In this document: one piece after another, positions 27,299 to 35,914 of the stretch
How the letters are laid out: each line of letters begins with the position of its first letter
How positions within the stretch are numbered: position 1 is the stretch's first letter
From: Alphaproteobacteria bacterium
GTDB lineage: Bacteria > Pseudomonadota > Alphaproteobacteria > UBA2966
Assembly: GCA_018650465.1 (NCBI GenBank)
Contig: JABIFY010000078.1
Span: forward strand, 1-64,000
Length of the DNA stretch: 64,000 bases
Reading direction: 5' to 3'
The notes under the pieces: generated by a model
What the model saw: the letters and a program-made list of their open reading frames with translations, nothing else
Told to the model about the DNA's origin: nothing
The model's database searches: none
Made by a program: the position numbers and the translations under genes

Positions 27299-28819
27299 AT
27301 GCTCGACCATATCGGCCAGATTCCAGCCTTTGCGGCAAGGACGTTTCAGGACAGGGAGGCACTCGTGTTTGAGGGGCAATCCTTTACTTTTAACGACCTG
27401 AACTCGCTCATTGAGAAAACCGCCGGTGCTCTTCACAGTCTTGGTATCGGTGAAGGTGAGGTGGTCACCCTCTATGCTTCGAACTCATGGGAATGGATCG
27501 TCAGCTACTTCGCCATCGCCCGCATTGGTGCGGTGATCAACCCGGTCAACACAATGCTGACGCCAACGGAAATCGAATTCGTGGTCAAGGATTGCGATGC
27601 CCGGGCCATCATCACATCAGCCGACAAAGCGGCTAGCATCGTGGAGGTGAAGAACAACTCCAACGTTACCTCGATCATCTCTTTTGGTACTGCACCTGAG
27701 GGCGCAGTTTCCTTTGATGGTCTGATCTCACAAAATCTGACAGCGCCCCCAATGGGCAATATCGAACCCGAGACTCTTTCTACAATTGGCTATACCTCTG
27801 GGACAACGGGCCATCCCAAGGGTGCTATGCAATCCCACAAGGCCGTCATTTTTAACGGTGCCATGACCAGCCAGATACATATGCGGGGCCAGGACGACGT
27901 GGTGGTGAGTGCGTTGCCATGTCCCCATGTTTACGCAAATGTCCTGATGACAGGCATGATGATGTTTGGCACCAAACTGGTTCTGCACAAAACTTTCGAC
28001 CCCGGTTTGATCCTACAGGATATCGCGAATCACAAGGCGACAATATTCGACGGCGTGCCCACCATGTACATGTTTATGCTGAACAGTCCGGCCTTTGCCG
28101 AAGCCGATCTCAGCAGTCTAAAGCGTTGCTACGTGGGCGGTCAGACCATGCCGGTAGCAACTATGGAAGCTGTCGAAAAAGGCTTTAAAATCCCACTCTA
28201 TGAGCTCTGGGGCATGACGGAGATTGCTGGACTGGGCTCGACGCATCCCCTTTACGGCAAGAACAAGCACGGCTCTATCGGCTGCGCAATTCCCTATTGC
28301 GAACTTCGCATCGCGGATGTGGACAATGCGTCCAAAACCATGCCGCGCGGCGAAGTTGGCGAGCTGATGGTCTATGGACCCATCGTGATGATGGGCTATT
28401 TTGGTGACGAAGAAAAAACCCGTGAAACACTCGAACCCGATGGCTGGCTCCACACAGGCGATCTTGGCACGATGGACGAGGATGGTTGTGTTTTTATCGT
28501 CGACCGCAAAAAGGACATGATCCTGACCGGCGGCTACAACGTGTATCCCGCCGAGATTGAAAGGGTCTTGGCCGCTCATCCGGACGTGGCGCTCGCAGCC
28601 GTGGGCAAACAGTCGGATGAGATGAAAGGCGAAATCGCCAAGGCATATGTGGTTTTGAAAGAAGGCGCGACCGGGTCGGGGCAGGACATGATCGATTTCT
28701 GCCGCAAATCGCTGGCCGCTTATAAATGCCCTCGACAGGTGCAGTTTGTGGATGACGTGCCCAAAACCAGCACTGGCAAAATCATGCGTCGGGAACTGCA
28801 CACATTGGACACAGAATAG
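27299..28819 (+). CDS. AMP-dependent acyl-CoA synthetase/ligase (second copy)
   Basis: A 506-residue ANL-superfamily ligase. The phosphate loop is IGYTSGTTGHPKGAMQSHK, the adenine motif YELWGMTEIAG, the hinge GWLHTGDLGTMDEDG and DRKKDMILTGGYNVYPAE, and the catalytic Lys is in PKTSTGKIMRREL. It resembles FadD-like and aryl-acid ligases. AGGGG lies before the ATG. It is clearly different in sequence from the ligase at 8224-9747, so the region can activate two acids or two stages of one pathway. It is divergent from the HpaB-type gene. Confidence 0.9.
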   Translation: MLDHIGQIPAFAARTFQDREALVFEGQSFTFNDLNSLIEKTAGALHSLGIGEGEVVTLYASNSWEWIVSYFAIARIGAVINPVNTMLTPTEIEFVVKDCDARAIITSADKAASIVEVKNNSNVTSIISFGTAPEGAVSFDGLISQNLTAPPMGNIEPETLSTIGYTSGTTGHPKGAMQSHKAVIFNGAMTSQIHMRGQDDVVVSALPCPHVYANVLMTGMMMFGTKLVLHKTFDPGLILQDIANHKATIFDGVPTMYMFMLNSPAFAEADLSSLKRCYVGGQTMPVATMEAVEKGFKIPLYELWGMTEIAGLGSTHPLYGKNKHGSIGCAIPYCELRIADVDNASKTMPRGEVGELMVYGPIVMMGYFGDEEKTRETLEPDGWLHTGDLGTMDEDGCVFIVDRKKDMILTGGYNVYPAEIERVLAAHPDVALAAVGKQSDEMKGEIAKAYVVLKEGATGSGQDMIDFCRKSLAAYKCPRQVQFVDDVPKTSTGKIMRRELHTLDTE

Positions 28820-29047
28820 CCGCAGACAAACGCTTCGGCTTCGGATATGCAACCAGGTCTCGTAACATTGGCCAGGTTTCGGAACGAAAGATGAGCTGTC
28901 GTGGCGTAGAGCAAGTCACCGGCACATGTCCAGCGACCCTGTCTGGCGTATTCAATTCCGAAGTTCCGACACTGGACGACGGCAAGTCCGTTGATGGCTA
29001 ACAAGGGAAGTTTAATGAACCTCCTAACAATGGCAGTTATTGGAACT

Positions 29048-29073
29048 AAAGCGGAAGTTAAAACGTCCGCTTT
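29048..29073 (+). terminator. Possible terminator hairpin
   Basis: AAAGCGGA (29048-29055) and TCCGCTTT (29066-29073) form a perfect 8-bp stem with a 10-base loop, followed by a weak T-rich tract. It lies 230 bp after the second CoA ligase. The rest of 28820-29267 holds no credible gene. Confidence 0.4.
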
Positions 29074-29267
29074 CGCTTGTTTACGAGGGCCTTCCTTTAT
29101 GCCCGAACAATTCAAAATTTCCAGGGTGTCTGTGTGGGGTTATTGACGGGGGTGATTTCCTGCGTGCCAGAAAAAAGGGTGGTACCCTTCCACTGTTCCG
29201 ACATTCGATCATCAGTGACCAAATCACGTCTGAGCACCACATCGTTTCCGGACATGAGCCGGACACA

Positions 29268-29306
29268 AGAAAAAAGGCCTAGCAGAGGATACCTGCTAAG
29301 CCTTTG
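29268..29306 (-). terminator. Terminator downstream of the tRNA fragment
   Basis: On the minus strand a stem of about 12 bp (29295-29306 with 29276-29287) is followed by six Ts. It lies ten bases after the 3' end of the initiator-tRNA fragment, in the right orientation to be the original terminator of that tRNA gene. That marks the low-coordinate flank as the native tRNA neighbourhood. Confidence 0.7.
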
Positions 29307-29316
29307 ATTTTGTTGA

Positions 29317-29363
29317 TTGCGAGGGCAGGATTTGAACCTGCGACCTTCAGGTTATGAGCCTGA
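29317..29363 (-). pseudogene. 3' fragment of initiator tRNA-fMet (CAU), likely attachment-site relic
   Basis: Forty-seven bases give a complete anticodon arm (TCAGG-CTCATAA-CCTGA), variable loop AGGTC, T arm (GCAGG-TTCAAAT-CCTGC) and 3' acceptor strand of an initiator tRNA. The 5' acceptor strand and D arm are missing, and the terminal trinucleotide is TCA instead of CCA. Such 3' partial copies are the usual footprint of integration into a tRNA gene. With the tRNA terminator intact on the low-coordinate side, the inserted DNA should lie on the high-coordinate side. Confidence 0.8.
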
Positions 29364-29381
29364 ATAAATTTTCGTTTCATA

Positions 29382-29780
29382 TCACCAAACTTGCACCGAG
29401 GTGCAATCTGTAGCATTCAACAAGATGTCACGCGCAAATTTGTCCGACGCTTTGGCATCCTTGTAATTTTGCTTTCCCGCATGCACCGAGTTTGTATTCG
29501 TAGCCCAAACCGTTTCCACGTCGCAACCCTGTGGATCTGTCACCAAAGTTTTATCGATATGAAAAGGGCTCGACGGATGTGTGACTACATTCTCAAAAAA
29601 ATGTCTAGAGTCAGAAAAACCAGCCTCACGGGCAATTTCTTGCTTGTTGAAAATGTTGCAACGCTCGTGGCGGTTCGTATTGTATTCGTTGTCGCTTATC
29701 AGAAAGCATTCGTCTGCCCGTGCAAGTGTTGATTTCGAAATTCCGGTGGCCGGACATCGAATCCACGATGATTTACTCAT
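29382..29780 (-). CDS. Hypothetical protein at element edge
   Basis: A 132-residue protein of no family I recognise. The start is credible: a perfect AGGAGG lies five bases before the ATG at 29780 (another ATG lies one codon earlier). It contains SWIRCPATGISKSTLARADE near the N-terminus, several Cys and His residues (RCPATG, DECF, HERCNIF, GCDVE) and no membrane segment. It ends 18 bases from the tRNA fragment and is divergent from the methyltransferase gene, the position where small regulators or directionality factors often lie; that is only inference. Confidence 0.55.
   Translation of the reverse strand: MSKSSWIRCPATGISKSTLARADECFLISDNEYNTNRHERCNIFNKQEIAREAGFSDSRHFFENVVTHPSSPFHIDKTLVTDPQGCDVETVWATNTNSVHAGKQNYKDAKASDKFARDILLNATDCTSVQVW
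29391..29406. repeat. Perfect palindrome TTGCACC-GA-GGTGCAA
   Basis: A 7-bp inverted repeat with a 2-base centre, lying in the last codons of the hypothetical gene and 27 bp from the tRNA fragment. The centre is too small for an RNA hairpin loop, so a dimeric-protein or recombinase site is more likely than a terminator. Confidence 0.4.
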
Positions 29781-29876
29781 CATAACCTCCTGATTTTAAA
29801 CACTTCCCCGAGTTTAACTTGGTGTCTATGGCATGGCTTACATTACTCACTCATCAATCGGATTGAGGAGAATGTC

Positions 29877-31259
29877 ATGCAAAAGTTACAACAACACCTA
29901 CCATCTCTCAGAACTGTGTCAACTTTAAAACCGCATCCGCAGAACCCGCGCAAACACAGCAAGAAACAGGTTCACCAGATCAGCAGCAGTATCAAGACGT
30001 TCGGCTTTGTCGGTGTGATTATCGTCGATGCTGATGACTGCATCGTCGCCGGTCACGCAAGGGTCGAAGCGGCAAAAGCACTCGGCATCGAAGAATTGCC
30101 AGTTATTTGTGTTGACCATCTCCGCGATGAAGAACTCCTGGCGTATATGATCGCTGACAACAAGCTGACCGAGAACGCTGAGTGGGATTTTGTCCTGCTC
30201 GGCGAAGTTTTCGAAATGCTTGATGCCGACGACCTGAACCTGGATTTGGCGATAACCGGCTTCGACGCGCCCGAAATCGACTTCCTGCTCGATCAGCGCA
30301 TCTGTGCTCATGACGAGAATTTGCCTGACGAGATCCCGCTGGCGCTGGACCCAGGTTTGCCGGTGACCTGCCTCGGTGACCTGTGGTTACTGGGCACCCA
30401 CCGCCTCCTGTGCGCTGATGCAACTTCACCTGAGTCGTATGCAGCACTGATGAACGGGAAGAAGGCCCAATTCGCTTTTTCCGACCCACCCTACAACGTC
30501 CGCATCGATGGCCATGTCAGTGGCACGGGCCGGCGCCATCACGATGAGTTTGCGATGGCTTCAGGCGAGATGTCCGATGCCGAATTTGTCACCTTCCTTG
30601 AGACGGTGATGCGGCTAATGGCGGCCAACTCCGTCAATGGCTCGGTCCATGATATCTGCATCGATTGGCGTCATATACACGACCTGTTGACGGCAGGACG
30701 CGCTGTCTATTCGAAGTTGATGAACATAGCCGTCTGGGCCAAGCCGAACGCCGGCATGGGCAGCCTTTATCGCAGCCAGCACGAGCTTGTCGCCATCTTC
30801 AAGAACGGCCGCCGCAAGCACATTAATAATGTCGAACTGGGCAAGCACGGTCGGAACCGTTCCAACCTCTGGCAATACGCCGGGATGAACAGCTTTGGTG
30901 CAGACCGTGATGACCTTCTGAACCTGCATCCGACAGTGAAACCTCTGGCCCTGGTAAAAGACGCCATCCTGGACTGCTCCAACCGTGGCGGTATCGTCCT
31001 TGATCCCTTTGTTGGTTCGGGCACGACCGTTCTGGCGGCGGAGCAGACGGGTCGGCGCGCTCATGCAATGGAACTGGAGCCGAAATACGTCGACATCACC
31101 GTCCGCCGCTGGCAGGCCATGACGGGGCAAACGGCGGTACTTGCCGGGACCGGCCGGGCCTTTGATGAAGTTGGTACTGAACGCTCTGAAGCGCTCGCAG
31201 GCAATGCTTCGGTTGTTGGGAAACAGGAGACGCATAATGGCACGCAAAAAAGACTATGA
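29877..31259 (+). CDS. ParB-like domain fused to adenine-type DNA methyltransferase
   Basis: A 460-residue two-domain protein. Residues about 15-110 form a ParB-like nuclease/partition domain (LKPHPQNPRKHSKKQV, IVAGHARVEAAKALG). Residues about 160-425 form a DNA methyltransferase with the catalytic DPPYN (203-207) before the AdoMet motif DPFVGSGTT (376-384), i.e. beta-class order, typical of N6-adenine enzymes. No restriction endonuclease is adjacent, so it is an orphan, as in many phages and integrative elements. GAGGAGA precedes the ATG. The last 23 bp overlap the DUF5681 gene. It could protect or mark element DNA before packaging or transfer; that is inference. Confidence 0.9.
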   Translation: MQKLQQHLPSLRTVSTLKPHPQNPRKHSKKQVHQISSSIKTFGFVGVIIVDADDCIVAGHARVEAAKALGIEELPVICVDHLRDEELLAYMIADNKLTENAEWDFVLLGEVFEMLDADDLNLDLAITGFDAPEIDFLLDQRICAHDENLPDEIPLALDPGLPVTCLGDLWLLGTHRLLCADATSPESYAALMNGKKAQFAFSDPPYNVRIDGHVSGTGRRHHDEFAMASGEMSDAEFVTFLETVMRLMAANSVNGSVHDICIDWRHIHDLLTAGRAVYSKLMNIAVWAKPNAGMGSLYRSQHELVAIFKNGRRKHINNVELGKHGRNRSNLWQYAGMNSFGADRDDLLNLHPTVKPLALVKDAILDCSNRGGIVLDPFVGSGTTVLAAEQTGRRAHAMELEPKYVDITVRRWQAMTGQTAVLAGTGRAFDEVGTERSEALAGNASVVGKQETHNGTQKRL

Positions 31260-31731
31260 AATCGGCAGGAACAAACCGCCGGTGCATACCCGGTTCAAGC
31301 CCGGCCAGTCCGGCAACAAAAAGGGACGGCCCAAGGGCAGCCGCAATATTGCCACCGACCTTAATGAAGAGCTGAACGAGATGATGTCAATCACGGAAGG
31401 CGGCAAGACCAGGAAACTGTCAAAGCGAAGGATCATGATAAAGGCCACCGTTAACAAGGCGATAAAAGGCGACGTGCGGGCGGTCAACACTGTCATTGTC
31501 CTCAACGATCGTTCGCCAAACCAGCCCGGCGTTGATGATACCCCAGGCGTGATGCCAGTCGACGATGCCGCGGTTCTTGAAGCCTTCACACTTCAAAATC
31601 TGGCCGACGCCAAACAACTGGCATCGGACAAAAAGAAGTCGAAGCCCCGGTCAACAAAGGCCGGTTCAAAAAAGTCCGCAAAGCCCGACAAAGCCCGCGG
31701 CAGCAAAACCAAAAAAGGAGACCCAAAATGA
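31237..31731 (+). CDS. DUF5681 domain protein
   Basis: A 164-residue basic protein with the DUF5681 signature near its start (HTRFKPGQSGNKKGRPKGS) and a Lys/Ser-rich, probably disordered tail from about residue 130. The start at 31237 has AGGAGA six bases upstream and lies inside the methyltransferase end. Genes of this family are often placed directly before large terminases, so a small-terminase-like, DNA-binding role is plausible but unproven. It ends in an ATGA overlap with the terminase gene. Confidence 0.82.
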   Translation: MARKKDYEIGRNKPPVHTRFKPGQSGNKKGRPKGSRNIATDLNEELNEMMSITEGGKTRKLSKRRIMIKATVNKAIKGDVRAVNTVIVLNDRSPNQPGVDDTPGVMPVDDAAVLEAFTLQNLADAKQLASDKKKSKPRSTKAGSKKSAKPDKARGSKTKKGDPK

Positions 31732-33179
31732 ACATTCCACAAAGTGATATTCTGAACGCAGTCCTGCGCAGCGATTTCGAAGCTTTCCAGCATCGCTGTT
31801 TCCTGACCGCCTTTCCCGGGGTCGACTTTCTCCCCAACTGGCATATGCGGGTAATGGCCGACAAGCTGATGGACTGTTTGCGTGGTGGAACAAAGCGCCT
31901 GATCATCACCCTGCCGCCGCGCAACCTGAAATCGCAGACAGCATCAGTCGCCCTGCCGGCCTTTATCCTTGGCCATGACCCCACATCCCGGGTCGTCTGC
32001 GCGAGTTATTCCGGCGACCTGGCCGGCAAGTTCTCAAGGGACTGTCGTGCCGTGATGCAGTCAGACTGGTATCAGTCTGCGTTCGGAACACGGCTGGATC
32101 CTGGTAAAATCACCGAAGCCGAGTTTACCACAACAAAACGGGGGTATCGGCTTGCAGCATCAGTGGGTGCCATGCTGACGGGTCGGGGTGGCAATTTTAT
32201 TATCATTGATGACCCCCTGAATGCCACCGATACCATGTCGGAAGTAAAACGTCAGGCCGTCATTGACTGGTACAGCAACACGCTGCTGTCCCGTCTCGAT
32301 AACAAGGCTGAAGACGTCATCATCATTGTGGCCCAGCGACTTCATTATGACGACCTGGTTGGTCATCTGCTGCGCAGCGGCGAAGAATGGGTTCACCTTA
32401 ACCTGCCGGCCATAGCGGAAGAGCGACAATACTTCACCCTGGCAAATGGCGTGATCGTCGGACGTGAGGCTGGTGAAGCCCTGCATCCTGGTCGCGAGCC
32501 CCTGGACGTCCTGCAAAACATCAAGACCCACATGGGCAGTTATGTCTTTTCGGCCCAATACCAGCAGAACCCGCTTCCCCTGGAAGGCGGATTAATCAAA
32601 TGGTCCTGGTTCAAGACGTATCCCTCACCCCTGGAGCGTCAGCAAGGCGACTTCGTGACCCAGAGCTGGGACACAGCCTCCAAGAAAAGTGAACTTAACG
32701 ACTACAGTGTCTGCATGACGGTGCTGCGACGGGGCAGTGACCATTATCTGATCGACATCTTCCGGGAACGACTGGAATACCCGGACCTGAAGCGCGCTGT
32801 TGTCAGACTCGCGGATCACTTCAGGGCAGATGCAGTCCTGATTGAGGACAAGGGGTCCGGCACTTCCCTGATCCAGGACCTTCAGGAAGAAGGCATCGTC
32901 CGGCCTATTGGCATCTTGCCTGAAGGCGACAAGGAAAGCCGGATGTATGCCCGGACCGCAATGCTGGAAGCCGGTTATGTCTGGCTGCCGGAAGCCGCCG
33001 CCTGGCTGGACGATTTCAGAACCGAAGTGTTGCAGTTTCCGACCGGTCGTCATGATGATCAGATCGACAGCCTGTCGCAATATCTGGGCTGGGGGGGATG
33101 GCAGATGGAGAACCTGAGCGGCATGCGCTTTAGTCACGGCATTATGGGGGATCAGGGATTTGGCTGGCGCGAAGGGTAA
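31728..33179 (+). CDS. Phage terminase large subunit
   Basis: A 483-residue packaging motor. The ATPase domain has a Walker A-like LPPRNLKSQT (about 64-73), CASYSGDLAGKFSRD, and Walker B FIIIDDP. The C-terminal RNase-H-like nuclease has QSWDTASKKSELNDYS (first acidic residue), VLIEDKGSGTSLIQDL and HDDQIDSLSQ (last acidic residues). All catalytic positions expected for the TIGR01630-type C-terminal family appear present, so it is not obviously decayed. No portal, protease or capsid gene follows; instead come DUF2924 and a recombinase. Confidence 0.92.
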   Translation: MNIPQSDILNAVLRSDFEAFQHRCFLTAFPGVDFLPNWHMRVMADKLMDCLRGGTKRLIITLPPRNLKSQTASVALPAFILGHDPTSRVVCASYSGDLAGKFSRDCRAVMQSDWYQSAFGTRLDPGKITEAEFTTTKRGYRLAASVGAMLTGRGGNFIIIDDPLNATDTMSEVKRQAVIDWYSNTLLSRLDNKAEDVIIIVAQRLHYDDLVGHLLRSGEEWVHLNLPAIAEERQYFTLANGVIVGREAGEALHPGREPLDVLQNIKTHMGSYVFSAQYQQNPLPLEGGLIKWSWFKTYPSPLERQQGDFVTQSWDTASKKSELNDYSVCMTVLRRGSDHYLIDIFRERLEYPDLKRAVVRLADHFRADAVLIEDKGSGTSLIQDLQEEGIVRPIGILPEGDKESRMYARTAMLEAGYVWLPEAAAWLDDFRTEVLQFPTGRHDDQIDSLSQYLGWGGWQMENLSGMRFSHGIMGDQGFGWREG

Positions 33180-33326
33180 TGATTGAATACCTCTTATCAT
33201 TATTGGAAATTCAGGTCGAATCTGACCGAATTCAAATCTGATAATCGCCAGAAAAAGCGACCAGAAAAGACTGGCAATCCCGGCCATTTGGAGCGTGCAT
33301 GGACCACCTGAACAGGAGGGTTGTGC

Positions 33327-33800
33327 ATGCTGAACAACAAAAATGTTCGCGAATTGAACTGGAAAGAAGCGCATGCTGCCGACAATGGCCCGTGCCAGGA
33401 AATTGCTTCGATGTCCAGAAAAGATCTTGTTGAAAGCTGGACCGAATATTATGGCCGCTCGCCGCCGGCTGGCACCAGTCGCCGTCTGCTGGTTCATGCG
33501 ACTGCCTACGCCGCCCAGGCAGCCACACATGGCGAACTGGGCCACGATACCAGACGCAAGATCAGGCTGATCGCAAAACGATCCGCCAACATCCGATCCG
33601 CCGGGTCTTCCGCAAAAAAGTCGCGCCTTCCCGCCGGTACCCGCCTGGTGCGGGAGTGGCAGGGCATTGTCCATGCCGTGGATGTACTGGATACGGGTTT
33701 TCTGTACAAGGACACTATTTATGGCTCGCTCTCGGAAGTCGCCCGGGTCATCACCGGGGCCCGCTGGTCCGGGCCCCGGTTCTTCGGCACACGGCAATGA
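33327..33800 (+). CDS. DUF2924 domain protein
   Basis: A 157-residue basic protein of the DUF2924 family: MSRKDLVESWTEYYGRSPP, SRRLLVHATAYAAQA, PAGTRLVREWQGIVHAVDV, and the terminal GSLSEVARVITGARWSGP then FFG block. In alphaproteobacteria this family is commonly encoded immediately before a large serine recombinase, as here (4-bp ATGA overlap), suggesting a recombinase partner or DNA-binding accessory; function is not known. AGGAGGG six bases before ATG 33327 fixes the start. Confidence 0.88.
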   Translation: MLNNKNVRELNWKEAHAADNGPCQEIASMSRKDLVESWTEYYGRSPPAGTSRRLLVHATAYAAQAATHGELGHDTRRKIRLIAKRSANIRSAGSSAKKSRLPAGTRLVREWQGIVHAVDVLDTGFLYKDTIYGSLSEVARVITGARWSGPRFFGTRQ

Positions 33801-35446
33801 AGAAGGTCCGTTGCGCCATATACACGCGCAAATCGACCGAGGAAGGTCTTGAGCAGGAGTTCAACAGTCTGGACGCCCAGCGCGAAGCCTGTGAAGCCTA
33901 TATTGCCTCCCAGAAAGGTCTGGGCTGGATTTGCCTCAAAGACCACTATGATGACGGCGGACTGTCCGGTGGCACCATGGCCCGCCCTGCCCTGCAGAGG
34001 TTGCTGGAAGACGTTGAAGCCGGATCCGTTGATCTGGTCATCGTCTACAAGGTCGACCGTCTGACGCGGTCCCTGACAGACTTCGCCAGAATCGTCGAAA
34101 CCCTTGACGCCGCAGAAGTATCGTTTGCTTCCGTCACCCAGCAGTTCAACACCTCAACATCCATGGGGCGCATGACCCTCAATGTCCTGATGACCTTTGC
34201 CCAGTTTGAGCGGGAAGTTACGGCAGAACGCATCCGCGACAAGATCGCTGCCTCCAAAAAGAAGGGTATGTGGATGGGCGGCCTGCCACCCCTGGGATAT
34301 ATCAACCAGGACAAGCAACTGGTTGTCGTTGAGGACGAAGCCAGGGTCGTCCGGGCCTTGTTTGAACTCTATCTTGAGCATGGCACAGTCCGGACTGTCA
34401 CCCTTGAGGCGGAGCGTCTGGGGTTGCGCACCAAGGTCCGCAACATCAACGGCAAGACGACCGGGGGACAGGTTTTCAGCAGGGGGCATCTTTACCAGCT
34501 CCTGCGCAATCCGGTTTATGCCGGAAAGATTGCCCACAAAGGAAAAACCCATGCGGGACGTCATGAGGCAATCCTGGACAAGAAGTCCTGGGACGCCGTT
34601 CAGCACAAACTGGACGACAATGCGGCACCGAGGGCAACAACGACAAACAGCGCAGGCCTCAATCTGCTGACCGGATTGCTGTTTGATGAACAGGGAGACC
34701 GTCTGACGCCGATTCGGTCCGGCAAGAAAGGCAAGCGGTATCACTATTACATCTCGCAGGAACGGGCTCAGGATGCTGGGCAGTTCCACGATGGCTGGCG
34801 CTTGCCTGCCGGCATGCTTGATCGTTTGATTGTCAAAGCCCTTCAGGAATTTCTCGGCGAGGATAGCCGGCTTGTCAGCCAGCTAGGACTGGAAGCTTCG
34901 ACACCATCCCGGTTGAAGAAGGTCATTGGGTTGGCAGCCGGGCTGTCAGAGCAGATTGCATCCCCGAATCCCGTATTGCAACGCAAGGTCCTGCTGGGCT
35001 TTGTTGAGCGGATTGACCTGGGCGGTGAGGCCATCCGCATACAAATGTATGCAATACCGCTCACAGGTGAGGACAGACCCATTCACATTGAATTTCCAGT
35101 GACCCTGCGGCGGCGGGGTGTAGAGAGCAAAATTGTGCTGGCTTCAGGAAACTCGTCCGAGAACCGGGACCCGTTGCTGGTCAAGCTGGTTGCCAATGCC
35201 ACAAACTGGCTTGAGCAACTGGTCAGGGGTGAAGCCGTCTCCGTCCGTGACATTGCCCGCCTGAACCATGTTGCGGAAAACGATGTCAGCCGCTTCCTGC
35301 CGCTGGCGTTTCTCGCCCCCGACATCATCGAAAACATTGTCTCCAGCAGGCATCCACCAGAACTGACCGCAGAAAAACTCAAGCGGATCGGAAAACTTCC
35401 CCACGACTGGCAGCGTCAGCGCGAGTTACTGGGCTTTGCCGAATGA
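33797..35446 (+). CDS. Large serine recombinase, second element
   Basis: A 549-residue site-specific recombinase. The catalytic domain starts AIYTRKSTEEG with nucleophile S13, then the SLDAQRE helix, VYKVDRLTRSLTDF and the long helix FAQFEREVTAERIRDKIAASK. A recombinase domain follows (PLGYINQDKQL, LLRNPVYAGKIAHKG). The usual zinc-ribbon Cys residues are absent (LLTGLLFDEQGDRL). The ATG at 33797 is in an ATGA overlap with the DUF2924 stop. It shares only family-level similarity with the recombinase at 915. Its gene ends 180 bp from tRNA-Ile(CAU). Confidence 0.93.
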   Translation: MKKVRCAIYTRKSTEEGLEQEFNSLDAQREACEAYIASQKGLGWICLKDHYDDGGLSGGTMARPALQRLLEDVEAGSVDLVIVYKVDRLTRSLTDFARIVETLDAAEVSFASVTQQFNTSTSMGRMTLNVLMTFAQFEREVTAERIRDKIAASKKKGMWMGGLPPLGYINQDKQLVVVEDEARVVRALFELYLEHGTVRTVTLEAERLGLRTKVRNINGKTTGGQVFSRGHLYQLLRNPVYAGKIAHKGKTHAGRHEAILDKKSWDAVQHKLDDNAAPRATTTNSAGLNLLTGLLFDEQGDRLTPIRSGKKGKRYHYYISQERAQDAGQFHDGWRLPAGMLDRLIVKALQEFLGEDSRLVSQLGLEASTPSRLKKVIGLAAGLSEQIASPNPVLQRKVLLGFVERIDLGGEAIRIQMYAIPLTGEDRPIHIEFPVTLRRRGVESKIVLASGNSSENRDPLLVKLVANATNWLEQLVRGEAVSVRDIARLNHVAENDVSRFLPLAFLAPDIIENIVSSRHPPELTAEKLKRIGKLPHDWQRQRELLGFAE

Positions 35447-35626
35447 TATCAGGGCCGGTCTGGTTGTCCTGATCGCGCTGTGGAGACGAAGCCGGATACA
35501 GGGTGAATAATCCGGAAACCTGAAGTCTCCCGGACAGACACCGGCCCCCAACAAAGGCCTGAAAGCCGCAGGGTACTGCGATTGTTGGCAGCACCTGCCC
35601 CGTCCAGACAATGTCAGAGGGGTGGG

Positions 35627-35703
35627 TGGTGGGCCCGGCAGGACTTGAACCTGCAACCAGACCGTTATGAGCGGCCGGCTCTAACCAGTTGAGCTACGGG
35701 CCC
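35627..35703 (-). tRNA. tRNA-Ile (CAU anticodon, lysidine type)
   Basis: A full 77-base cloverleaf: acceptor GGGCCCG/CGGGCCC, D arm GCTC/GAGC, anticodon arm GGCCG-CTCATAA-CGGTC, T arm GCAGG-TTCAAGT-CCTGC, discriminator A and an encoded CCA. The CAU anticodon with this body matches the minor isoleucine tRNA whose C34 is changed to lysidine by TilS, not methionine tRNAs (no initiator C1-A72 mismatch, different stems). The intervening 35447-35626 holds nothing recognisable. Confidence 0.92.
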
Positions 35704-35914
35704 CCAAAAGTTATTGGCTTGCGAGAGCGCGATAGACCTATCAGGAATCGGGCCTGGGCAAAAGGGTGGTTTGGGAATTCTGGTATGGATTTTTGGTAGA
35801 TTTGCGCTGGTTGGTCGCTGGGGATGCTTGTTGCTGCATTGCCCCTGCCCAAATGGTGCTGAATTGTTTAGGATTGCTCACAATGTGAAGCGAATAACGA
35901 GAGTGGGGAAGAGT

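Noticed and set aside
29877-35446. Complete prophage or gene transfer agent
   Set aside because: Only the terminase is phage-like; no portal, protease, capsid, tail or lysis genes are seen in the block or nearby.
35627-35703. Elongator tRNA-Met
   Set aside because: The CAU anticodon is present, but stems match the lysidine-type minor isoleucine tRNA.
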